A stretch of 64,000 nt of DNA from Turritopsis dohrnii. Its lineage: Eukaryota; Cnidaria; Hydrozoa; Anthoathecata; Oceaniidae. Below are positions 36,485 to 45,732 of the stretch, piece by piece (the stretch's first letter is position 1; each line of letters opens with the position of its first letter). Location: contig BQMF02000208.1 in NCBI GenBank assembly GCA_027922465.2, forward strand, positions 310,001 through 374,000, written 5' to 3'. A program made the translations under genes and the position numbers. The notes beneath the pieces are model-generated. The model saw only the letters and a list, made by a program, of their open reading frames with translations, made no database searches and was not told the origin of the DNA.

Positions 36485-37399
36485 CAGAACCTTTACAAGA
36501 AAGAAGCTTTGCAAATATTCATAGTTTCCGTTTTTCCTGTAAAATCTTTCATAAAAACTCTTCATATTTTATTTTCTTAAAAATGTTGATTCAAGAAAAG
36601 ATTAAAGTTTATATAAAAACAACTTTTGAGGAAATATAAGCATGACAAGGAAATCAAACATAAGTTCTTGAAACCCTCAAAGTGTCTTTTACATGCAGTT
36701 TATAAGTTATGGTGTTTCTGAGCAGCAAAAAAACAACATGTAAATGCAAACATGCAGTTTTTAGTAATGAAAAATATATACAGCCACACTCTTCTGGCCT
36801 TCTGATTAAATTTGAAAAGATAAGTTCTAGATTATCAAGGCTGAAAAATTCACTAGAATCTCAGAAAAAAATGACACAGCTGAGAAAAATAGAACCAACT
36901 TCATTGAAAAAATACCAAAAATGCTACTGATAGCAAATATCTAAAGTTTAAAACATAAACAAATTCAAATTTAATGCCCTCTTCATTGGTACATACACAA
37001 GAGCCATTTAATAGGAATTTTTTGGATGTGTGGTAATTAGGAGGAGAGAACCCTAACAGGAAGAGAGCAGCGTGAAATAGGTCAAGTACGTTATTGTTCA
37101 TGAGATCAATATCATACACATTCAAATAATTCAGTTCGAACAGTCAAGTGAACTACAACATATGAAAATTACTACATAAAGGTGACAAAATGTTGTATGT
37201 ATCAGCTTGTATTTAAAACCTGTTTATATGATTGAACACTTTTGTTAAAGTATCAACATAAAGTTCTATTCCAAAATTGGAAAACTGTTCTAATGGATTG
37301 ATGTTATCATGTATATAGAAACTGTATTACATCATCTGCATCTTCTGATGTCAATAGTGTCAGGTTAATTTCAGCATATACCATAGTCATTGTACTGTC
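36485..37399. other. interior of large element, no gene recognised
   Basis: AT-rich sequence. Short frames at 36709-36930 (+) and 36901-37125 (-) have no recognisable family. Confidence 0.4.
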
Positions 37400-37830
37400 C
37401 TTCAGAGTCGTGAGTTGATTGTATGGGATTATATGCAAGCTGACCTTAAAACCACATTTGAATTGGAGTTCTATTTTTTTCGGTTGATAAAGGTTGGTTA
37501 TCCCAACCTTCCCAAAACAATTGAAGGTATTTATTAATGCATGACACATAAATGTATTGCAGTACGATTAAATGAATTGTGTTGGACATATCTAAAAATA
37601 CATTCTCCTCTAAGTAGACAGATACACAATAATGATAAATACTTGCACACCCCACAAACAAGTCTTTCCAGAGTCGCTCTATTTGTTGGTTATGACAACT
37701 TTTAACAGCAATGAAGCTGCCACGACCAGGCCCTCACAATGGGTAATTAAACATATACCTTGCCACACCAACGTTTTCACAGCATCTTGTAAATGCTTTA
37801 TGGTCTTTTAAATCAGATCTTTTTCCATGT
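37400..37830 (-). pseudogene. integrase-core transposase fragment (IS3EU-like or related)
   Basis: Minus-strand reading gives RCCENVGVARYMFNYPL, a TGA stop, GPGRGSFIAVKSCHNQQIER, LWKDLFVGCASIYHYCVSVY and LFWEGWDNQPLSTEKNRTPI. This order matches the C-terminal half of the integrase-core proteins common in invertebrate and fish genomes (pattern RGPGRGSF, then NQRIERLWRDVF, then W..HPLSTE..TP). The stop occupies the Arg position of RGPGRG and is TGA where CGA would give Arg, the signature of CpG decay. A frame change follows near 37446. It is a relic; the N-terminal half was not found. Confidence 0.72.
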
Positions 37831-38485
37831 TTCACGACAACACTATACATATAATCCGTCATTCAAAAAAGTTATACATACAACAAATACATTGTAAAGT
37901 AAAAACACTTGACTTGACATCACCCAAAGATTGTCAAAATAAAATAGAAAATGGATTATATGAAATATAATAATTTATCAAAATATTGCAAGAACTAATA
38001 AATATATAAACAAATAAAGGTCACTGTGTCATTCAGAGCAACACTAGCTGGGAAACGTGGCTATTTCTCTTTACGGAATATTTCTCCTGATCTCCTTTTT
38101 TTCTTACCTCATCAAAAGGGAAAGGATAAGGTTTCCTAAACAGCACACAGAATTCGCTTTGTATACAAGAACTGTCCAAGAAAGTTTCAATAGTAAGAAA
38201 AAAAATACAAAAAGTAAACGTTTTCCCTTAATATTTTCAAAGAAAAAAAACTTAGCTAGTTCTATGAGTAAAATAAAAAAAAAATACTCAAAATTTTTAC
38301 ATGGAGTAGTACCCACGTGTTTCTTTTTACCAAAACTTTGTTTTGATTTTTCTACCATTATTGTTTTTTTCCGACGCCAAAAACCTGCACTCCTCACTTC
38401 ACTGGATTATTTTGCCAAATTTAATTTATTGGAAGATGTCATTTTTGTAGTATGGTCAGTGTAACCAAGCCCCCAAACCCCCGAA

Positions 38486-38600
38486 CCTGAGACCGCGGCC
38501 TCGATATCTCGGTCGCCTCGACGTTATGACACCACGGCACTACAATCGCCTCCTCCCTCTTCGCCTCAACATCACGACCGCTTCCTCGCTATGTCGATTT
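38486..38600. repeat. minisatellite, right arm (inverse copy)
   Basis: The reverse complement of the 35049-35250 array, with fewer units, lies within the right terminal repeat of the 3.9-kb element. Confidence 0.85.
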
Positions 38601-38630
38601 TGACTACGATCTAATTTTATAATCAGCTAC

Positions 38631-39299
38631 CTTGCGGCGCTGACCAAAAAAACGGAACAGAGTCTAGAAAACTGTTTTCTATATTCATATTAGAAGAACT
38701 CTGAACAAATTGAAAAAGCTGTACAACATTCTCCATGCTATAGTAAATCCTGGTTACAAAGCTTAAGAAAGTCGAAATCCTTTTTGAACTATTTCTCTTT
38801 TTCCGTAATGAAAGTACCTCCTTGATTGCGTCATCTTTGAGAGCGTTATTTTCGATTGATTTTAGTTTGATATTATAATGCTATCATTTTCGTCTATTCA
38901 GAGGCCAATACAGCAAAGATGGTCGATATAGAGGATTGTCAATCCAAAAAAAAAACAATGAATGACGTCACAGATGATAGCTTCATTTTATCTTTTCAAA
39001 TCTGGATAGAAATTTGAGAAATTTGATTCTGATCTGTTTAAAGTACAAAACTTGCAAAATGGGTAAAAAATGATTGCGCTGTAATGTTTGCGATGATGAC
39101 GTCACGAGTGGTGATTTTTGTCTTTGTATTTTGTGATAGAAATGTCGGAAATATGATCTGTTTAGAGCACAAATTGATGGAATGCAAAAACGTCTTGCTT
39201 CAAAAGCTCAGGGCTATTCGTTTCTGTTTCAACATGGATAACTGTAGAATGTTTTTGTCTCTCATTGACGCGTCTGTCACATTAACAATCTACCACAGC
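38631..39299. other. non-coding, nothing recognised
   Basis: No gene or repeat was recognised, apart from what may be further decayed transposase sequence towards 39.1-39.3 kb. Confidence 0.4.
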
Positions 39300-39700
39300 A
39301 TCACTTTCGCTTTCTTTAGAAAACAGTCAACAATGACTTCTTTGGTTACGTCATTCCATCAAGCTATCAGTAGCTGCAGTGCAGTCTTTCGTAAATCTTG
39401 TTTAACTAAACCTCTACTGTAATGAGCCTTGAAGCACTTTATGAGTCCTTGCCTGACAGATATGGTGTTAAAACACTAAGCACACATGAGAATGGTTGCC
39501 AATTTCTGGATGCGTTTATGATTATAAGCGCAATTTTTCGTTGTTCATTGATAAAAGTTTCGTTTAATGCTCGGTCCTATTCTTCATACAGGATGCTCTT
39601 CATCCAACTATCGCGACATGGTGTCGACAAAGGAAGTGATGTAACATTATCTAAGCATCGAGGATTTTTAGTTTTACCAATCACCAACAATGGAAGTGGT
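39300..39700 (-). pseudogene. Tigger/pogo (DDE, jerky-type) transposase relic
   Basis: On the minus strand from about 39700: PLPLLVIGKTKNPRCLDNVT, then DSWMKSILYEE, then NEQRKIALIIINASRNWQPF, then LLIA, a stop, and WNDVTKEVIVDCFLKKAKV. These are successive landmarks of the Tigger/jerky DDE domain (LPLLVIGKSKNPRCF, W-x-x-x-F-EEWL, RKIALIIDN, AW..VT..TI.NCF.KA). At least three in-frame stops and the loss of the Asp in IIDN (here IIIN) show that it is dead. The segment holding PPNTTS..QPMDQG is decayed or deleted. Confidence 0.82.
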
Positions 39701-42633
39701 CGCATAATAACAGAAGCTTATCTTGATAACAATTTCATAAGCTTTCACAACATTTTGTTTTGGGTTTCTTTTATATGCGTCAACTAAATAGAAATGGTTT
39801 GGATGGACAGGAAATTCTCGCACCCAGGCTCGCGGCAATCGGAGTAAATCGGAAAAATCGGAAGAATCAGAGTCTCTCATATGCATGCACAGTTTTCAGT
39901 GAAAACAAATGGTTTTATTGCTGTCAATGTTTAAGAAAACGCGTTACCGTTCTCGCCTCTTCTCAGCTGATATTTTATTAGAAAAGTACTGATACATAAG
40001 GAGGATTAGATAGGTTACCCAGGTTGCCCAGGTTACCTAGGTTAGCTAGACAGTGTCGTTCGTATTTGATTTGGTTTTGACTTCATTTAAAAGGTAACTA
40101 ATTTGAGTATTAATCAGCTAGAGGATTAATACGATTTTCGTTGCATGAAGGTCTGGATACCAATAATGAATATTTTAACTTAATATTGTACACGCTTGTT
40201 TTTATGAGAACAATTTTATAAGGACACAAGCCTGAGAATTGGCCAAAAAGTAAGAGCAAAATTAGTATTTAAAATACCCGTGGTTTCTCCTCCTCCTCCT
40301 CCTACTACTACTCTTCCAAGTTATGAACGATTTCGTGCAACACTTACATGACATCGTTTCCGAAATCGCAACTTCGGCCAAATTTGGACTTCCAGTTCAC
40401 CAAATTCAGCACTATCAAATTGATCCGAAGGTCAATGTATTTTAATTGACGATTTCCACTAACAGTCCAACAGTAAGGAATAGCAACACTCAAAAGAAAA
40501 TAAACAAATTGTTTATATTTAGATTACATAATCAAGACATGAAAATCAAACCGACCATTTCTTGTATCTCGATATTTAAACGCTACCAGTCGCAGAGATT
40601 GAAAGTGAAGAAATTGTTTCAATACGCAAGTATTGGAAATGCAAAGCGCTCAAAGAAAGTAGTGCTAACCTCGAACCCAGGATCTCTTGCCTTTTCGATA
40701 TACGGATAAAAGACCCTGGGTTCGAGGTTGAAAGGAGTGCTTCAAAACTCCAGAAATTACCAGCTCGTGGATGATCAACATATGAAAAGGGAAGTGTTAT
40801 GGAAAGTCAATTTTGGACCGACCTTTAAGCCACTTTAATGAAATTCTGCACATGTGTTTGTTGAATGAATTGCCTATGCGGAATGCATAATTTAGCTAAG
40901 AATGGGAAATTTGGACAAAGTACTTCAAAGTAATTCAAAGTAATTTTTTGGAAATTTGCACTTTGATAAGATACTTTGAGTACTATTTTTATATCACTCG
41001 TATCAATTCTTCTCTTGGAAATTTCTAATTTTTCAACACTGCTAAAATGCCAAGTGGAACCCAATATCACGACTAGGTAAGGTAATTTTTATTTTTCGTT
41101 AGAATTAAATTCCCTGAAGACCTCTAAACGACGAAATTCCTTCCTTCAAAACCACAGCAGAGCCACATAAAAAATACCGAAGCATTTTCTCTAAACAAAA
41201 TTCAGATTGTAAGATGTATACCTAGGTCAACAGATTGAGGAAAACTCGCTGCCAACAGTTATTCGTGTCATATCTGTTGCCATGGAAACAACATTGATTT
41301 TTACCAAACAAGAGAAATTGTCGATTTTCAAAAAAGGAAACACCTTTTGAGTACTGTATTTGCTCAAATATTTTCGTGATGCACGTTGTATATATTTACA
41401 TCCGAATTTTCTTTGGAGAATTATTCAAAATAGAAACGGTAAATTTCAAACAGAAGACTCTTAAAAATATTAAGTGTTTCTATTTTTCATGATAATGACA
41501 CACGAGACGTCAATAATGAAATCAAAACACGTCTGGCGTTTGTTTTCTGACGTTATATTATGACGATGTCCACTTTTGACATAACTGTTTTTTTTAAACA
41601 TGCCATAACAACACTTTAGAAATAGCAAACTAGTAAAACATACGAAGCTAAAATACAGGACACTGATTGGTTGTTTTTACCCGCCATAACACTTTGGATG
41701 TACATGAATATGTTAAAAATAATGATGGCTGCAATTGTAAATTTTCAGATTATTTTTTTCTGTTCTGTAAATGAAAGTAAAAGATTTAAATTGGGGAGAT
41801 GTGACATTCACGATATATACTTAACAACTTTGCCAACACAAACGGAAATGTCATGTTTCAGAAAACTTGTCCAATAATAACGAAAGTTTTCGCGTGTTGT
41901 ATTATTTTTGGTTTTTTAAGGTTTATACTTTTGTCAAACTGCCTGCAGATATTCGCTGTTTTTTCATTGGTAAATTCTTGTTAAATCAACGTTTGCCCCT
42001 GAAAATGGCCAAATTGTCATCTTTATAAATATTATACCGTTATCAACGGAGCGACATTTTCTTTAAAATTCTTTGTAAATAAAATGTTTTTTTAAACTGT
42101 TGTAAACAAAATAAACAACATCACAGAAATTTAAGGCTGTTATGCTATTGGATTTCTTAAAATTGAGGCTAGGCTAAAATATAAAGAGAGTGTAATTTAC
42201 CGTTCATTCTTCTTTTTTTTCTGTGTGTGAAAAAATTTCCACAGAAAGTAAATAAAGAGGTGCTAAACTCGATCTTCATATTTCAGTTTTAAGCTCAGAT
42301 TATTTTTCACGACTTTCTTTTTTACACTGGGACAACAACATATCCGTTTTTTTCTTCTTTTTAGATTCATTATGACATTTGATCTAAGTGTGACGTTACA
42401 AAGACCTATTTTTGGTAATCCATTTTATTGTTCAAACAACCATAGTATTTGTTCAGTTAGCCAATGACTTTCGTTGTGTATAGTAAAAACATTTTAGAAA
42501 AATTTGACATGTAAAAAGCAAAAGAATAATTCGATTGAAAGATAGTGAAAAATAAAATAATAAAAATTGTATAAACAAGAAGATAGTATTAATATTTACA
42601 AAGAAGATTCATGAATTTTTCAGTGAAGTTTAA
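39701..42633. other. intergenic, repeats only
   Basis: No host gene was recognised. The stretch contains a short (GGTTACCCA)-like tandem at 40012-40046, a CTC/CTA microsatellite near 40288-40312 and a palindrome at 40677-40729. The last kilobase should hold the promoter of the receptor gene, but no core element stands out. Confidence 0.4.
40677..40729. repeat. perfect-armed palindrome
   Basis: AACCTCGAACCCAGG is followed about 30 bp later by its inverse CCTGGGTTCGAGGTT. The right arm contains the B-box-like GGTTCGAGG. It could be a tiny MITE or the remains of a tRNA-related repeat. Confidence 0.65.
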
Positions 42634-45600
42634 ATGAAAATGAAGATCTTATATATAGTTATGATAATGACAATGGTTTTACAGAGAACATATGCTGTTT
42701 GTGAAATAAAAAGACACATTCTAGATTGCTGTTCGCGAAATATCACAAGTGCGAATTTAAGCAGTGCACTTAACGTAAATCCCACACATGCCATAACACG
42801 AGTGCTGCTGAACGATAATAACATTATGGAAATCAATACAGACGTATTTAGAAAATTCGAAAATCTGGAAGTAATTGATCTGTCCGAGAATAAAATACAA
42901 TTTATTACCGATAATGCATTCCGTGGTGTTCCGAAGTTGCATACAATATTTTTAAAGCGAAACAACTTAAGCACGATACCAACGAAAGCGATCAAACTCA
43001 GGAGTTTGAGAAACCTTAATTTAGACGGAAATGAAATAACACTGATCAAGAATTATTCATTTCATGGCAACCGACTAAAGAATATTTCTATCAAAGGTAA
43101 CAAACTACATTCAGTGGAGATAAACGCATTTGCCAACTTAAAATTTGTCTTATCTACGCTATCGGTACGCCGTAACCGTTTAACTAGAACTTCGCTTCAA
43201 GCAATCAGACAACTTTATCATTTGAAAAACCTTGATATTGCCGATAACAAAATCGATTATCTGCCTAAAGATGCTTTCAAAGATATGCCTTTCCTAGAAA
43301 AAGTTGAATTATTCAGCAGATTTTCGTTTAAGATACGGGTGCATCCAGACGCTTTTCGTAATATGGAATCGCTAAAACAGTTAAATCTGAATTCCGAAAG
43401 TTTGCAGATGAGTGAATTTCCAAATCTCACAGGAACCAATAACATTCGAGTGCTACGAATACGTGGGATCGAGAATCTAGTTATGGCGTCGAATTTTTGT
43501 AAAGAAAAAACGCAATTAAAGAGAATACAAGTGCAATCTAGTACCATGTCAACCTTTCCCAGGTTAGGTGACTGTAAAAGTTTGAACAGTATCGATTTCT
43601 ATGATAATGAGATTGGAACCATTCCCAAAAATGCAGTTAGTGGTTTAAAGTTTATTGAAGACATAAAAATCATTCAATTCAATGATGTTAAGGAGATTCA
43701 TCGAGATGCCTTCACTTTTTTACCGTCACTAAAAGAGCTTGACTTATCTCATTTTCCACTAGGACTATTTCCGAACCTAACAGGAACCACCCACCTGCAA
43801 AGTCTTACGTTACAAGGCTGTAAAATAAATTTCATCCCCACTGATGTCTGCAAAGATCTACGTTTTTTGGAAAAATTAAATTTAGCAGAAAATCGCATTA
43901 AAACCGTTCCCAGCCTAACCGGTTGCGAAAAGCTGGAGGATATAACATTCTACAGAAACAATATTATATCGGTACACGGCGTTTTTAAAGGCTTGAAGGA
44001 ATTGGAGTACGTTGATCTTTCAGACAACCACATTGTTGAGTTGGGAGAATCTGCATTTCAATCAAACGAACGCTTGCACAATCTTAATCTTAGTAGAAAT
44101 ATGCTTAGTAAAATTCACGAGGAAGTTTTCAAAGATACAAAAAGCATTGAAGTTCTGGATATTTCTAAAAATTACGATTTAGTCTACCTACCGTCAAAGC
44201 ATCTTCGCTCCTTACGTAAAATTACGATTGAAGGGAACAAAAAAATGATTAACTTTCCAACTCAAGAGGACCTACCCCGTGTCAGACAACTGTCGTTAGT
44301 GTACGAATACCACTGCTGTTTCTTCTTGAAAAAAGTTCAACAAATCAGTCGCAAATACAGAGTACCTTCAAAACAGTCAACATGGAAAGTTTTAACAGGA
44401 CCACGCAGTAGTAAATATACCTCGAACATCACTAAAAGACAAACTATTGACATGGACAAAATCGAACCGTTACTGCGGGAGATGAATAACGGAACTACAA
44501 TCATATTCCCTGACCCAAAGAGTAGCAATAAGGGCGTTCGTTTTTCTGAATATGACTATTTGGACGAGGCGTATTGTACGCCACAGCCCAATGCATTCTA
44601 TCCGTGTGACGATCTCATGGGGAAGGAATGGTTACGGATATGCGTGTGGGTTGTTTTCTTGTTTTCCTTGTGTGGAAATATTGCTGTGTTAGTAGTATCC
44701 TTGTGCAACTGCAATAAAATTGACGTACCAAGGTATCTGATCTTAAATCTATCGTTTGCCGATCTGTGTTTATCAATATATCTGGGTTTCCTATCTTTCG
44801 TGGACATAAAGACAATTGGTGATTTTCGCTCACACGCACTGGATTGGCAGTTTAGCGGAAGTTGTAAAGCAGCCGGGTTTCTGGCAGTTTTTGCAGCCGA
44901 ACTGTCTGTGTACACTCTCGTTGCGATCACGATAGAACGTTTTACGACTATTAAGAATTCAATGCACGTACACAGAAGAATTAGTATGAAGCAAGCTGTT
45001 TTTATTACGTTTATTGGATGGGTTGTGTCAATCACTTTGGCGGCATTGCCATTACAAACTCTAAACGGTGTGAAATTCAGTGACTATAGCAAATACAGCG
45101 TGTGTTTACCATTTGAAGTTGAGCAGACGTCATCAAAGATATACGTCATAATTATACTCGTGTTAAATATTCTGGGATTCTTAATCATCCTTGTATGTTA
45201 TGTTCAGATTTACTTTCATATAAGAGGTTCAAATGCATGGAACTCTGGAGATATGCGTGTGGCCAGACGAATGGCGATACTGGTATTTACAGACCTCTTC
45301 TGTTGGTTTCCCATCGTTTTAACAGCACTATGCGCCATATTTCACCAATCGATTTTGAGTAACCTGTGGATGTCAAAAGTACTGACTGTATTTGTTTTCC
45401 CGTTGAATGCATGCGCAAATCCGTTTCTGTATGCAATACTGACGAAACAATTTCGTAAAGACGTTTCATCTCTCGCAAAGAAAATCAAAGAGAAATCACC
45501 AAAAAATCGTAGTTATCGTATGTCCATCTTAAAAATGCCTCTTAAAGGTAGCTTTACGTATTCGAGCTCAGTTCGACGTGGCTCTTCCTGTTCGTTCCTG

Positions 45601-45732
45601 TTTACAAGACGGTGGTCTTCTAAGACAGCTGAAGAAATCAAATTTGCTTCAAGGGAGGCCGATTTACAACGAAACGGCTGTAATAGCGAGAATTATGTGC
45701 AAGAATGCGAAGAAAGATTAACAACAGTTTAA
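42634..45732 (+). CDS. leucine-rich-repeat G-protein-coupled receptor (LGR), single exon
   Basis: One intronless frame encodes 1032 residues. Residues 1-21 form a signal peptide. About 21-22 leucine-rich repeats follow to residue 557. Then come the hinge cysteines (HCCFF at 560-564), an acidic tyrosine motif (EYDYLDE) and CTPQPNAFYPCDDLMG just before TM1 (from about 664). Seven membrane segments follow, with ERF in place of DRY (768-770), ELSVYTLVAITIER in TM3, CANPFLYAI in TM7 (NP at 929-930) and a basic C-tail. The membrane domain closely resembles glycoprotein-hormone receptors (FSH, LH and TSH receptors), and the sulfotyrosine-type motif is also theirs. The ectodomain, with more than 17 repeats and FPNLTGT..LQSLTL blocks, looks like the LGR4/5/6 and bursicon-receptor class. 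The ligand is probably a cystine-knot protein, signalling through a G protein at the plasma membrane. The ligand is not deducible from sequence. Confidence 0.95.
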   Translation: MKMKILYIVMIMTMVLQRTYAVCEIKRHILDCCSRNITSANLSSALNVNPTHAITRVLLNDNNIMEINTDVFRKFENLEVIDLSENKIQFITDNAFRGVPKLHTIFLKRNNLSTIPTKAIKLRSLRNLNLDGNEITLIKNYSFHGNRLKNISIKGNKLHSVEINAFANLKFVLSTLSVRRNRLTRTSLQAIRQLYHLKNLDIADNKIDYLPKDAFKDMPFLEKVELFSRFSFKIRVHPDAFRNMESLKQLNLNSESLQMSEFPNLTGTNNIRVLRIRGIENLVMASNFCKEKTQLKRIQVQSSTMSTFPRLGDCKSLNSIDFYDNEIGTIPKNAVSGLKFIEDIKIIQFNDVKEIHRDAFTFLPSLKELDLSHFPLGLFPNLTGTTHLQSLTLQGCKINFIPTDVCKDLRFLEKLNLAENRIKTVPSLTGCEKLEDITFYRNNIISVHGVFKGLKELEYVDLSDNHIVELGESAFQSNERLHNLNLSRNMLSKIHEEVFKDTKSIEVLDISKNYDLVYLPSKHLRSLRKITIEGNKKMINFPTQEDLPRVRQLSLVYEYHCCFFLKKVQQISRKYRVPSKQSTWKVLTGPRSSKYTSNITKRQTIDMDKIEPLLREMNNGTTIIFPDPKSSNKGVRFSEYDYLDEAYCTPQPNAFYPCDDLMGKEWLRICVWVVFLFSLCGNIAVLVVSLCNCNKIDVPRYLILNLSFADLCLSIYLGFLSFVDIKTIGDFRSHALDWQFSGSCKAAGFLAVFAAELSVYTLVAITIERFTTIKNSMHVHRRISMKQAVFITFIGWVVSITLAALPLQTLNGVKFSDYSKYSVCLPFEVEQTSSKIYVIIILVLNILGFLIILVCYVQIYFHIRGSNAWNSGDMRVARRMAILVFTDLFCWFPIVLTALCAIFHQSILSNLWMSKVLTVFVFPLNACANPFLYAILTKQFRKDVSSLAKKIKEKSPKNRSYRMSILKMPLKGSFTYSSSVRRGSSCSFLFTRRWSSKTAEEIKFASREADLQRNGCNSENYVQECEERLTTV

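Larger units (their letters stand above)
34760..38630. mobile_element. 3.9-kb element with long terminal inverted repeats, multiply invaded
   Basis: The left arm (from about 34765: TATAAAATTAGATCGTAGT, then after an insertion CAAAATCGACATGGCGAGGA and onward to about 35180) is inversely repeated at the right (about 38490-38625). The arms include a minisatellite of GGAGGCGATCG-type units. The interior holds a second TTAA element (35431-36484), an integrase-like pseudogene (about 37400-37830) and AT-rich filler. The superfamily is not identified. The integrase-like fragment may belong to this element or to a separate one. Confidence 0.7.

Noticed and set aside
39084..39787. Two plus-strand frames of 112 and 121 codons
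   Set aside because: The minus strand of the same region carries a decayed Tigger transposase, so the plus frames are antisense shadows.
40677..40729. tRNA or small RNA hairpin
   Set aside because: The two arms are simple inverse copies around a short spacer. No acceptor stem or A box was found. Kept only as a palindrome.
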